From: Streptomyces avermitilis MA-4680 = NBRC 14893
Lineage (GTDB): Bacteria > Actinomycetota > Actinomycetes > Streptomycetales > Streptomycetaceae
Direction: 5' to 3'
Length of the DNA stretch: 64,000 nt
Assembly: GCF_000009765.2 (NCBI RefSeq)
Contig: NC_003155.5
Location: forward strand, 5,642,001-5,706,000
Below are positions 9,072-15,976 of this stretch, piece by piece (positions within the stretch are counted from its first letter, which is position 1; every line of letters starts with the position of its first letter). The position numbers and the translations under genes are program-made. The notes beneath the pieces were generated by a model. That model had not been told where the DNA came from and ran no database searches. It was given only the letters and a program-made list of their open reading frames with translations.

Positions 9072-9473
9072 TGACCCTGCGCGGAGCAGACCGTGTCCTG
9101 CGTTCACGCACCGTGGACGGCGTCGAGCAGGAACTCTATGCACTTGCTGGTGCTCTACCAGGCCAGCCAGCAGGCCATCGCCGAAGCCGCCACCACCGCT
9201 CACCTCGACCCGGACCGGCTGTCGTTGACCACAGCCCTGCACACCGTCCGTCTGACTGTAATCACCGCCAGAACCCCGGACCCGGCCGACCTCGTCTCAG
9301 CCCTGGTCCACGTCCGCAACCTCGCACCCGTCAGGCGCCGTTCACGCACCAGCCCACGCTGCGTCAAACGAACCCTGTCGCCCTACGCCTACAACAAGAC
9401 CAAGGGCAGCGTCGGGCACAAAACAACCGTGACCACCGACGTCACCCTGCTGACCAGCACCGCCAGCCCCTAA
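9072..9473 (+). pseudogene. IS4-type transposase C-terminal fragment with frameshift
   Basis: Two frames join to give a transposase C-terminus. LRGADRVLRSRTVDGVEQEL runs to about 9138; an extra T near 9139-9141 then shifts the frame into LLVLYQASQQAIAEAA and on to KGSVGHKTT with stop TAA at 9471-9473. The block resembles the end of Streptomyces IS4-family transposases (RVLRS...GVEQELYALL, then KR in the tail). The N-terminal catalytic part is absent. The element abuts the integrase remnant directly, so it probably caused that truncation. Confidence 0.75.
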
Positions 9474-9777
9474 CTTCCCGGTCTTGGGCTTCAGGCAGCC
9501 ACCATGGGGCGAGCCTCGAAGATCGGGGCCCACACCGGGCTATTGCGGGCAGGTCCAGAGACTGCCCGATTCGCGACCAGCGTACGGGCCCCGATCTCTC
9601 GCCCCATGGCGGCTCCAGCCCAAAGCCGCTCCCGCCGACCTCATCGGGCCCGTGTGCGATCGTCACGCCTCCCAGGTACGTTGAGCCGTCAGCCGAGGGG
9701 GAACGCTCGCGAGGGAGCGCCCCGCAACGCGTGGCTGTGGGGCGCCGATCCACTTTCACAACGGGCCCTAGTGGGGT
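9474..9777. other. Non-coding scar region with large inverted repeat
   Basis: 304 bp between the transposase fragment and the small secreted peptide. The first half is the imperfect inverted repeat at 9483-9625. The rest shows no credible gene. It may be relic element DNA. Confidence 0.5.
9483..9625. repeat. Large imperfect inverted repeat (about 40-bp arms)
   Basis: Left arm 9483-9531 and right arm 9586-9625 are reverse complements. Shared blocks are CTT(T)GGGCT, AGCC-CCATGGGGCGAG and AGATCGGGGCCC; the left arm carries extra short insertions, including CCTCGA. The 54-bp centre has its own small hairpin GGGCAG...CTGCCC. It begins 10 bp after the transposase stop, so it may combine IS ends in opposite orientation or be a MITE-like remnant. 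Confidence 0.7.
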
Positions 9778-10002
9778 TTAGTCGACCGTCTGCCCGTTGT
9801 ACATACCGCCTCTGCAGGTCGGGAGCACGGGCGTCGACCGATCGATCGTTCCGCCGCCGTCCGTGCACTCACCCGGGGTGACGCTGGCCGGGGTGACGCT
9901 GGCCGGGGTGACGCTGGCGGTGGCGGTGGCGGCGCCTGTGAGGCCGAGTCCGGCGAGGGCTGCCGTGGCGAAGACTGCGGCGAGGATTCGTCGAATGCGC
10001 AT
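9778..10002 (-). CDS. Small secreted peptide with SVTPA repeats
   Basis: 74 residues. The start is supported by a GTGAAAGG Shine-Dalgarno sequence just upstream of ATG. The N-terminus MRIRRILAAVFATAALAGLG is a classical signal peptide with a likely AxA cleavage after ATA. The mature part has three copies of a 5-residue SVTPA unit encoded by a 15-bp perfect repeat (9875-9917). It then has a short tail with two cysteines (GEC...PTC) and ends NGQTVD. It is not recognised as a known family. It lies alone in the element scar. A small extracellular or cell-wall peptide is inferred; the two cysteines could form a disulphide. Confidence 0.65.
   Translation of the reverse strand: MRIRRILAAVFATAALAGLGLTGAATATASVTPASVTPASVTPGECTDGGGTIDRSTPVLPTCRGGMYNGQTVD
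9875..9917. repeat. 15-bp tandem repeat inside the small secreted peptide gene
   Basis: GGGGTGACGCTGGCC occurs at 9875, 9890 and (13 of 15 bases) 9905. The period is a multiple of three, so it adds peptide units without shifting frame. Confidence 0.85.
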
Positions 10003-10287
10003 TTGGTTCGCCTTTCACAGATTGCCTCGGTTGGGACGCTACTCAGCCAATTGTTCATCCATGTGGGCGACACGTCATGTTGGGCCGTTCGGTTGACATT
10101 GCTGTCGGGTGCGGGGTCGGTGACGCGACCCGTCAGAGCGGATGGAAGCCCGTGCCACATCCGTGCCAGAAAGAGCGGATCCCAGCGGTCGAGAGCAGTC
10201 AAGCGCGACGCCTCGCGATTAATCACCAGAGGCCGTTTGCGCTGGTCAGCGTCAACCCCCTCCGTGACGGCCCGGTGATTCCCAAGC
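10003..10287. other. Spacer without recognisable gene
   Basis: 285 bp with somewhat lower GC than its surroundings. A minus-strand frame here (MINREASRLTALDRW...) is open, but it runs into the small secreted peptide in another frame and has no supporting start signal. Promoter DNA of the secreted peptide gene is expected next to 10003. Confidence 0.4.
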
Positions 10288-10641
10288 TCAGGGCTCTTCG
10301 TTGCCGCGGCGGACAGATCCCGGGTACTGCTCCCCCTCGTCGCCGATCAGCTTCGCGGACAGTCCGGCTGCGAGGTCAGCCAAGCCGACCAGGTCCGCAC
10401 CAGGTGCGTGGGCCCCGGACAGAATCACTCGTCCCTCGCACCAATGGAGCCCGACCGCGACGCTGTCAAGGCTGCCCCATGTGAACACCGGCTGCCGGCC
10501 TACGCTGTGCAGGTCGAGGTGGCCTTCTTGCCGAAGTGCCGCGCTGTTGTGTGCAAACTCAAGCCAGTCGTGCAGCGAGATGGGGCGTTCCTCGCTGTCC
10601 AACCAGTCCGAGGCGCGCGTCATGTGCAGTTCGTATCCCAT
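10288..10641 (-). CDS. Conserved hypothetical protein (MGYELHMTRA type)
   Basis: 117 residues from ATG 10641; a start at 10653 would add four. The N-terminus MGYELHMTRASDWLDSEERP has the form of a small family often found in Streptomyces, which opens with a tyrosine/histidine-rich strand followed by ISLHDWLEFA. The C-terminal half is GLADLAAGLSAKLIGDEGE. No signal peptide, membrane segment or catalytic motif is visible. Its function is not known. It stands alone between the element scar and the ANTAR cluster. Confidence 0.65.
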   Translation of the reverse strand: MGYELHMTRASDWLDSEERPISLHDWLEFAHNSAALRQEGHLDLHSVGRQPVFTWGSLDSVAVGLHWCEGRVILSGAHAPGADLVGLADLAAGLSAKLIGDEGEQYPGSVRRGNEEP

Positions 10642-10809
10642 ACCCGGGATCATTCACCGCAGGCCTGACACGTCTCCTGCCCTGTCGACGAGGCCTCTGA
10701 CATCCACGGCTGACTGTGAGTCAAGCGGTTGCGTGTGTCCATGACGGACGGGTTCGTGTGTGGCCGTGGGGTGCCGGGGGGCGTTGGTTCGGCGGGCTTT
10801 GGGCGGCGG

Positions 10810-11526
10810 TCAGGAACCCAGGCCGGTGAGGGGCTCGGAGTTGTCGATGAAGGCGCGGGCCACGTCGGACAACCGGCGGTTGTGGGCGCGGGCGTAGGTG
10901 CGCAGTGCGGTGAAGGCCCGTTCCATGTCTACGCCCTGGCGTTCGGCCAGCTTTCCCTTGGCCTGTTCGATCAGCACGCGGCTGTTCAGCGCCGTCTGAA
11001 GCTGCTCGTTGAGGACGGTGCTGCGGTGTGCGGTGCGCTGTTGCAGCAGGCTGATGGTGGCGACGTCGGCCAGGGCCTGGGCGAGGGGTGTGGCGGCCGG
11101 GTCGAAGGGGCCCGGGGTGGCGCGGAAGAGGTTCAGGGCGCCGACGACCTCGTCCCGCAGGCGCATCGGCAGGGCCTGGACCGCCCCGAACCCGCTGCGG
11201 CGGGCCTGTACGGCGAAGCGCGGCCAGCGTGCGGTGACGGCGCTCAGGTCGGGGACTGTCACGGGCGCGCCGGTGCGGAAGCAGTCGAGACAGGGACCTT
11301 CGTCGTTCTGGAGCTGGAAGAGTTCCAGGAGGCGTACCTGTTCGTCGGAGGCGGCCATGACGCGGAGTTCGCCGTTCCGGTCCGCGAGCAGCACGCCGGC
11401 CGCACTCGCGTCGAGCATGCCGACACAGCGGTCGGTCAGCAGGCGAAGGAAGTCGATCAGGTCGAAGTCGGCGACCAGGTTGTCCGCCAACTCGACGAAG
11501 GTTTTGGCCAGGAGTTGCTGATTCAT
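10810..11526 (-). CDS. GAF and ANTAR domain RNA-binding antiterminator
   Basis: 238 residues. Residues about 10-150 form a GAF sensor domain (ELADNLVADFDLIDFLRLL, CVGMLDASAAGVLLAD, DEGPCLDCFRTG with its typical Gly-Pro-Cys). Residues about 165-225 form an ANTAR domain (LNSRVLIEQAKGKLAERQGV, AFTALRTYARAHNRRLSDVA). ANTAR proteins bind tandem RNA hairpins and prevent transcription termination. ATG 11526 (MNQQLLAK) is preferred over an upstream start because it begins the conserved helix. It lies 83 bp after a second GAF-ANTAR gene, probably in the same transcript. Its signal and target are unknown. Confidence 0.88.
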   Translation of the reverse strand: MNQQLLAKTFVELADNLVADFDLIDFLRLLTDRCVGMLDASAAGVLLADRNGELRVMAASDEQVRLLELFQLQNDEGPCLDCFRTGAPVTVPDLSAVTARWPRFAVQARRSGFGAVQALPMRLRDEVVGALNLFRATPGPFDPAATPLAQALADVATISLLQQRTAHRSTVLNEQLQTALNSRVLIEQAKGKLAERQGVDMERAFTALRTYARAHNRRLSDVARAFIDNSEPLTGLGS

Positions 11527-11609
11527 CGTGTGGCACCTCTGTTGAGACTGTTCCCGCCGGGATGGGGCGGGAAGGGCGGCGCATTGCGTCCGCGCAGCGT
11601 GTGAGGGCG

Positions 11610-12485
11610 TCAAGCACTGTCACGGGGATCGTCGTCGTCGCGGGGATCGTCGTCGTCATGCGGATCGGCATCATGCGGATCGGCGTCGCCATGGGGGTCG
11701 GGGGCGCGGGGATCGGGGTCGTCGAACGGTTCGTCGTCGCCATGGGGATCGGCGGGGTCCTGGACCGGCTCGGTGCCGGGGGAGAAGCGGAGGCGACGGG
11801 CGACCAGGTCGGCGGCCACCTCGGCGAGGCGGCGTTCGTGGGCGTAGGCGTGGGCGCGGAGGCGGACGAAGGCCTCTTCGATGCCGACGCCGAGCTGGAC
11901 GGTGAGCATGCCGGTGGCCTGGTCGATCTCCGCCCGGTAGGCACCGAGGTCCTCGATGGGTCCGCCGGGTGGCCCGCCCGTCTCGTCGATCCGCGCGTCG
12001 AGCAGCACCAGGGTCGCGAGATCGGCGAACGCCAGCGCGTCGGCCAGCTCTTCCGCGTCCAACCGCACTGGGACCTGGGCGTACAGGTCCAGAACTCCGG
12101 GGCTGATCGCCCCCACCTGAAGGGGGAGCGCGAAGACGGCGAGTGCTCCGGCGCTCAGGGCGGCGTCGACGAACAAGGGCCAGCGGTTCTGGAGTTCCCC
12201 GGTCCGCAGATCAGGTGTCAGGACGGCCGAGCCCTGCGTGAACGCATCCACGCAGGGCCCTTCGCCCAGCGTGAGCTGTAGCTCCTCCAGTTGTTCGCTG
12301 ATGTGGTCGGTGCTGCACAACGGGTGGCTCGCCCTGCCCCTGGACATCGCGGACAGTCCGGCCCCGCCGATCGGCAGCGCGACCACCGCCGCGGTGCACA
12401 CGTCCACCACGCCGACCCGCGCACCACGTACGGCCGCCTGCTCGGCGACCAGCAGCCGGATATGGGCTGAACGGCTGTCGGGCAT
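11610..12485 (-). CDS. GAF and ANTAR domain protein with acidic D/P/H tail
   Basis: 291 residues. It has a GAF-type sensor (VDVCTAAVVALPIGGAGLSA, GEGPCVDAFTQG) and an ANTAR domain (YRAEIDQATGMLTVQLGV, AFVRLRAHAYAHERRLAEVA). It ends in about 45 residues rich in Asp, Pro and His (repeats of DPHGD and DDDDPRD), which is unusual for the family. ATG overlaps the stop of the upstream GNAT-like gene (TGATG), so the two are translationally coupled. The expected role is RNA-binding antitermination in response to an unknown ligand. The acidic His-containing tail could bind metal or dampen RNA binding; this is speculation. Confidence 0.85.
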   Translation of the reverse strand: MPDSRSAHIRLLVAEQAAVRGARVGVVDVCTAAVVALPIGGAGLSAMSRGRASHPLCSTDHISEQLEELQLTLGEGPCVDAFTQGSAVLTPDLRTGELQNRWPLFVDAALSAGALAVFALPLQVGAISPGVLDLYAQVPVRLDAEELADALAFADLATLVLLDARIDETGGPPGGPIEDLGAYRAEIDQATGMLTVQLGVGIEEAFVRLRAHAYAHERRLAEVAADLVARRLRFSPGTEPVQDPADPHGDDEPFDDPDPRAPDPHGDADPHDADPHDDDDPRDDDDPRDSA

Positions 12486-13219
12486 CAGTCGGGCCACCTC
12501 GTCCAGGCATGGCGGGCGAGTCCGTCCGGCCGTGCGAGCGTCTGTTCCCCGAAGGGGAGGATCAGTACGCGGAACACCGTGGGGCCGGCCGGCCTCCAGA
12601 CGTCTCCGGCGTCCAGCCATCCCCACGAGCGGAGGACGGCGAGGGTCGTGACATCCGCTTGATCCACCGATGTCACGCCGAGCGACGCCCGGTGGTCGGT
12701 CAGCAGCCGTTTCTGTAATCGACGGGCCAGCTCCCGGCCTTGCGGCGGCGGCCGGACCAGAATGTCGGTGAACGCGAAAGCGCGGCCGGACCGGGTGAGT
12801 TGTTCCATGCCGAGCGGCAGCGCGTCGTCGGAATCGAGCCACCATGAGCCGTCGCCGCGTACCGGAAATCCGTAGGCGCATCCCACCAGTCCGTTCACCT
12901 CCGCGAGCACCATGGCGAACCCGGGCCGGCGCATGTCCGCGGTGAGACGGGTCAGGAAGCGTGAGCGATCGGGCCGGCGGTATGCGCCCCTGGGTGATTT
13001 CTCTCCGGGCGATTTCTCTCCCGGTGTTCTCTCTCCGGGTGTTCTCTCTCCGGGCGATTCCGCGGTGGCCGCCGTTGCGCAGCACTGCATATACAGATCC
13101 GCCAGCTCCTCGCGCAGCCCCTCCACCAGCCGGCGGTTCACCCGGCGCAAGCGCACCGCGCCCCCGCCGGACGGCTCGCTGTCACCGGGCTCCTGGGTAC
13201 GCCTCCGCCGGGCCGTCAC
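12485..13219 (-). CDS. GNAT-like protein with SPGE repeat insert
   Basis: 244 residues. The C-terminal 140 residues resemble a GNAT acetyltransferase fold: FLTRLTADMRRPGFAMVLAE, a WWLDSDD strand, then FAFTDILVRPPPQGRELARR at the place of the acetyl-CoA loop. The N-terminal 80 residues are basic and contain five tandem 5-residue units of SPGE/TPGE type, encoded by a 15-bp repeat near 12990-13060. Substrate unknown. Its ATG overlaps the stop of a possible 22-codon ORF upstream (ATGA), and its own stop overlaps the next gene, giving one coupled transcript toward the GAF-ANTAR genes. Confidence 0.65.
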   Translation of the reverse strand: MTARRRRTQEPGDSEPSGGGAVRLRRVNRRLVEGLREELADLYMQCCATAATAESPGERTPGERTPGEKSPGEKSPRGAYRRPDRSRFLTRLTADMRRPGFAMVLAEVNGLVGCAYGFPVRGDGSWWLDSDDALPLGMEQLTRSGRAFAFTDILVRPPPQGRELARRLQKRLLTDHRASLGVTSVDQADVTTLAVLRSWGWLDAGDVWRPAGPTVFRVLILPFGEQTLARPDGLARHAWTRWPD

Positions 13220-13284
13220 CGCGCACCTCCCGAGGCAGCGGTGAGGAGGACCATGAGGTCGACGTTCAACTGCGGTAGGGGCAT
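13216..13284 (-). CDS. Possible 22-residue leader peptide
   Basis: A short ORF, MPLPQLNVDLMVLLTAASGG plus AR. The ATG at 13284 is preceded by GAGG with a 4-nt spacer. Its stop overlaps the start of the GNAT-like gene in an ATGA arrangement. Either it is a leader that couples translation into the operon, or it is the end of an unrecognised gene. No homology is recognised; the call rests only on start signal and overlap. Confidence 0.35.
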   Translation of the reverse strand: MPLPQLNVDLMVLLTAASGGAR

Positions 13285-13893
13285 GACGCCTCGGTTCTGG
13301 AGACCGTCCCGGACAGCGAAGACAGGGGGCGCCGGGCTTCCGGCCCCTCTTGGCGCGCTTCCGCTACGGTCGGGCGTACGTTCGGCGGAGGCGGGCGGAG
13401 CGGCGGCCGGTCCGGCACCTTCCGCGCCGGACGTGGAAACGGTCCGGTTTCCTCCGGGGCGATGCGCCGGGTGACCGGACCAAGAGCCCGTTGCCCGCAG
13501 CCATCTGTGTGGAGCAACCACATGCCGCCGGGGTCTGGGACGTCGCCACCCAGCATAGCTCTCGGCCACGCCGGATCGCCGTCCGTGGACGGTCGGGATC
13601 TGGTCGTCCGATCGCGGTACGGCTCGACGGGATCGGGACAGCCGTCTGTTGCGGACCCTGCCGGGCCGCCGCTGTTCCGGACCGCTGCTGTTCCGCACCG
13701 TTGCTGTTCCGGGCCGCCGCTGTTTCGCACCGCTACTGTTCCCGGCCGCCGCTGTTTCGCACCGTCCTCGGCCGGACGGTTTGGGATGCGCGAGGCGGGC
13801 AACCCAGGAGAGGCGTCCGGCAGTCGGCCCGGGCGAAGGCACCGGAGAGTTGAGCTCACAGCTCCCGGTGCCGCCCGCAGGGCGCGCGCTTCG
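13285..13893. other. 609-bp non-coding region with minisatellite
   Basis: No ORF with a supported start was found. Long open frames on the minus strand cross a 16-bp repeat whose period would change frame at each unit, so they are not under coding constraint. The region probably carries the promoter of the ANTAR operon to its left. Confidence 0.55.
13665..13762. repeat. 16-bp tandem repeat, six units
   Basis: CTGTTCC or CTGTTTC recurs at 13672, 13688, 13704, 13720, 13736 and 13752, exactly 16 bp apart. The unit consensus is GC-rich, of the form GGCCGCCGCTGTTCCG. The period is not a multiple of three. Confidence 0.9.
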
Positions 13894-14253
13894 TCATCTC
13901 CGGTCTGCTGTATGAAGGCGCCGCAGTGCCCGGCCGAGCTCCCGCTGGACCTGGTCCGGGAGCACCTCGCCCTTCGTCGTGGCGACCAGGGCGGCAGCCA
14001 CGTACCGGAGCTTGAGGTTGCAGCGTTGCGAAACGTCCACCAGCAGGTCCCAGGCCCGCTCACTGGAACACGGCGCCAGGGCCATCACCATGCCCCGCGC
14101 CTGGTCGATGACCGGCCGACTCGCCAGCGCCCGGCCCAACTGCGTGTTTCTGGCGCGCAGTTCGGCGACCTCGGCCACCAAAGCCGTATCTCCCGCCGAG
14201 ACCGCGGCTGGTATCGCCTGCTGTTCTTCGCGGTACGTGGTCCCTTGGTGCAT
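13894..14253 (-). CDS. Short ANTAR domain protein
   Basis: 119 residues starting MHQGTTYREEQQ. It lacks a GAF domain. A coiled-coil-like stretch (VAEVAELRARNTQLGRALAS) leads into an ANTAR domain (PVIDQARGMVMALAPCSS, AWDLLVDVSQRCNLKLRYVA). It may work as a stand-alone RNA-binding antiterminator or partner the GAF-ANTAR proteins encoded further along the same strand. GGGG precedes the ATG. The DNA just upstream has a GTAGT(C/T) hexanucleotide repeat (about 14271-14292) and a run of about ten C near 14330. Confidence 0.78.
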   Translation of the reverse strand: MHQGTTYREEQQAIPAAVSAGDTALVAEVAELRARNTQLGRALASRPVIDQARGMVMALAPCSSERAWDLLVDVSQRCNLKLRYVAAALVATTKGEVLPDQVQRELGRALRRLHTADRR

Positions 14254-14368
14254 GTGCCTACCCCACAACGCAGTCGTAGTTGTAGTCGTAGTCGCTTGTC
14301 CGTGAGCGGTCGGCGGCGCGCCGACTGCTCCCCCCCCCGGCCACCCGGCTACCCGGCCACCGCATTGA

Positions 14369-14707
14369 TCACCTACGGTCTTCGCGCGCCCGCCGGTTCT
14401 CACGCGCCCGCTGGTTCTCACGCGCCCGCCGGTCCTCACTGTCCCGTCGATCCTCGCGGTTCCAGCGTGCCCGGTGCCGGCGGCTGTAGCGACGGTCCCA
14501 GCGGTCCTGACGCTCCCTGTGGTCCCGGTACTCCCGGTATTCCCCGTACTCCCGGTACTCCCCTGAACCGGAATTGCCGCCAGGACTCCGGTTGCTTCCT
14601 CGGCCGGACCGGCCGAAGCCGAAGACCAACACGGCCGCGACGACCCACCAGATGGGATTGAGGAAACCGAACAAGATCACGACGAGGATGAGAAGCAGGA
14701 CGAACAC
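14369..14707 (-). CDS. Small hydrophobic membrane protein with basic repetitive tail
   Basis: 112 residues. GTG 14707 is chosen because GGGGAGG lies 8 nt upstream. The first 40 residues contain two hydrophobic segments (FVLLLILVVILFGFLNP, WWVVAAVLVFGFG). The rest is hydrophilic: a YREYGEYREYRDHRE repeat, then RRARENQRARENRRARED. The hydrophobic part resembles the short 'hydrophobic protein' family common in Streptomyces; the 70-residue charged tail is extra. It is divergent from a second such protein at 15161. Function unknown. Confidence 0.68.
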   Translation of the reverse strand: MFVLLLILVVILFGFLNPIWWVVAAVLVFGFGRSGRGSNRSPGGNSGSGEYREYGEYREYRDHRERQDRWDRRYSRRHRARWNREDRRDSEDRRARENQRARENRRAREDRR

Positions 14708-15160
14708 GGTGGGCCTCCCCGGAACGGAACACGTCATCGGTACCGGGGACTGGGGCCTTGTCCGACAGCGTAGCCCTGCCCGAGGGGCACGGACAGCGGG
14801 CCACGTCACGCGAACTGTCCGGCGTGGACGGCCGCTTGAAACGGAACCTCGCACGGTGCGCTCCCTGGGGGGCGATGGAACTGGGCGCGGCCCGATGTGC
14901 CCCATGAGCCACATGTACCGTGTATGCCCCATGAGTCGCATGCTCCCTATGCGTCTTATGAGTCTTATGAGTCTTATACGGGCAACGGTCCGCCGTCGGC
15001 CGTGTCGCAGGCCGCGTTGACACGGGACGTTGTCGGGCGTTGACTGACGACACGGTGTAGGGCCATGCCACTCCGCATTATTCGGGCGACGTATTCCATC
15101 TTCCCGCTTCGCCCTGGCCTCGCGGAATCAAGAAGATCCCCGCGATCTGGCGGCCCGGAA
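14708..15160. other. 453-bp divergent promoter region
   Basis: Lies between two divergent small membrane protein genes. It contains repeated ATG-rich motifs and three copies of a GTCTTATGA-like 9-mer (about 14951-14979), an island of lower GC. No ORF with a good start was seen. Confidence 0.5.
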
Positions 15161-15322
15161 ATGTTATGGATCCTTCTTCTTTTGCTGATCCTGGTGGTGT
15201 TCGGATTCGGCTTCACGACGCAGACCCTGTGGTGGGCCGCGGCCGTACTGCCGGCTTTCCGGATCGATCGTCGGCTTCGCCACGTGGACCACACATCGCA
15301 CGACGAAAGCGGCACACGATGA
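15161..15322 (+). CDS. Small hydrophobic membrane protein with TTA codon
   Basis: 53 residues. The N-terminus MLWILLLLLILVVFGFGF then LWWAAAVLP is the signature of the Streptomyces 'hydrophobic protein' family. The tail (RIDRRLRHVDHTSHDESGTR) is polar, unlike the hydrophobic end usual in the family. The second codon is TTA, read by the bldA tRNA in Streptomyces, so translation may be developmentally controlled. The stop overlaps the ATG of the next gene (ATGA). The ribosome binding site is weak (CCCGGAA). Confidence 0.65.
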   Translation: MLWILLLLLILVVFGFGFTTQTLWWAAAVLPAFRIDRRLRHVDHTSHDESGTR

Positions 15323-15666
15323 TGTACGACCAGACACGCGCTCAGCAGCCCGCGGACAGCGTCACCGGCTCCGCCGGACGCCGTACCCCGGGTCCGGAGC
15401 CGCTGCTCCCGTCCGATGAACGGGCCAAGCTCGCCCTGCGCCTCCAGCAGGCCCTCAACAACTTCGCCGACAGCCCGCGGCAGTCGTTGGAAGAGGCCGA
15501 GGGCGCATTCGACGAAGCCGTCGCCCACCTCACGAACACCCTCGCGGAACGGCGGCGTGCCCTCCATGAGGGCTGGCAGGACCACGACCCCGAAACACAG
15601 TCGGACGCACTCCGGCTCGCACTGAGGGAGTACCGGGAGATCACGCAACGGCTGCTGCGCGTGTAA
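15319..15666 (+). CDS. Conserved helical hypothetical protein
   Basis: 115 residues, predicted mostly helical: LALRLQQALNNFADSPRQSL, then ALRLALREYREITQRLLRV at the end. It contains no cysteine and no membrane segment. This type of acidic helical protein with the LRLALREYR...RLL ending is widespread in Streptomyces without a known role. It is translationally coupled to the preceding membrane protein gene by an ATGA overlap, so TTA-dependent translation upstream could also limit its synthesis. Confidence 0.68.
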   Translation: MMYDQTRAQQPADSVTGSAGRRTPGPEPLLPSDERAKLALRLQQALNNFADSPRQSLEEAEGAFDEAVAHLTNTLAERRRALHEGWQDHDPETQSDALRLALREYREITQRLLRV

Positions 15667-15976
15667 GCGGCCACGGATCCAGCTCACCGGCGTATCTGCC
15701 AGGAGTGGAATCGGGTGCCGAATTCGTTCGATCAATTCGACCGGAACCGGATGCCAGTAGTTCGGTACTCCCCTGTTCTGGAATGCCGGAAATGGGGAAC
15801 GGCTCGCTGAATGCATATGGTCCGAGCCGCACCAGCCGCAGTATCATGGATTGTGGGTCGGCGCACTCTCACGTGCAGCCGCCCGGAAGGGCGACTCCGG
15901 CGCGTTTGCGCCGGAGTCGTTGTCAAGATCCCCACCCGCTGAGCGACGGCCCCACTCCCATGGAGGTGTTCGAGTC
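15667..15976. other. 310-bp spacer with hairpin
   Basis: Contains the strong hairpin at 15892-15919 and the ribosome binding site (TGGAGG) of the next small gene. No gene was recognised. Confidence 0.5.
15892..15919. terminator. 12-bp perfect hairpin
   Basis: CGACTCCGGCGC (15892-15903) pairs perfectly with GCGCCGGAGTCG (15908-15919) around GTTT. It lies 225 bp after one gene and 58 bp before the next, so it may be a terminator or an attenuator-like element. Confidence 0.55.

Larger units (their letters stand above)
8089..9072 (-). pseudogene. 3' remnant of a tyrosine site-specific integrase
   Basis: The minus-strand frame encodes the C-terminal part of a Streptomyces integrative-element integrase. 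It shows the Cys-rich stretch ending CTRHASACPERKGGGLAF, then FTRPKTKKSRNEVPIPP, the second-arginine box GSRHTAG, and ILRHTQISQTRRYVKG with the catalytic Tyr (codon 8584-8586). The N-terminal DNA-binding region and the first catalytic Arg are missing. Homology stops near 9072, where an IS fragment begins. The frame runs on through the antisense of tRNA-Thr (FGIRTRDLRITSALLWP) to a stop at 8089. That is expected when attP lies at the integrase 3' end and recombines with the tRNA 3' end. Non-functional as it stands. Confidence 0.85.

Noticed and set aside
9768-10226. 152-codon minus-strand ORF overlapping the small secreted peptide
   Set aside because: The overlapping 74-residue frame has a signal peptide and a ribosome binding site; the longer frame has only Pro/Ser repeats there.
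13216-13842. 208-codon minus-strand ORF across the spacer
   Set aside because: It runs through the 16-bp minisatellite, lacks a ribosome binding site and shows repeat-derived sequence; only the last 22 codons have start signals.
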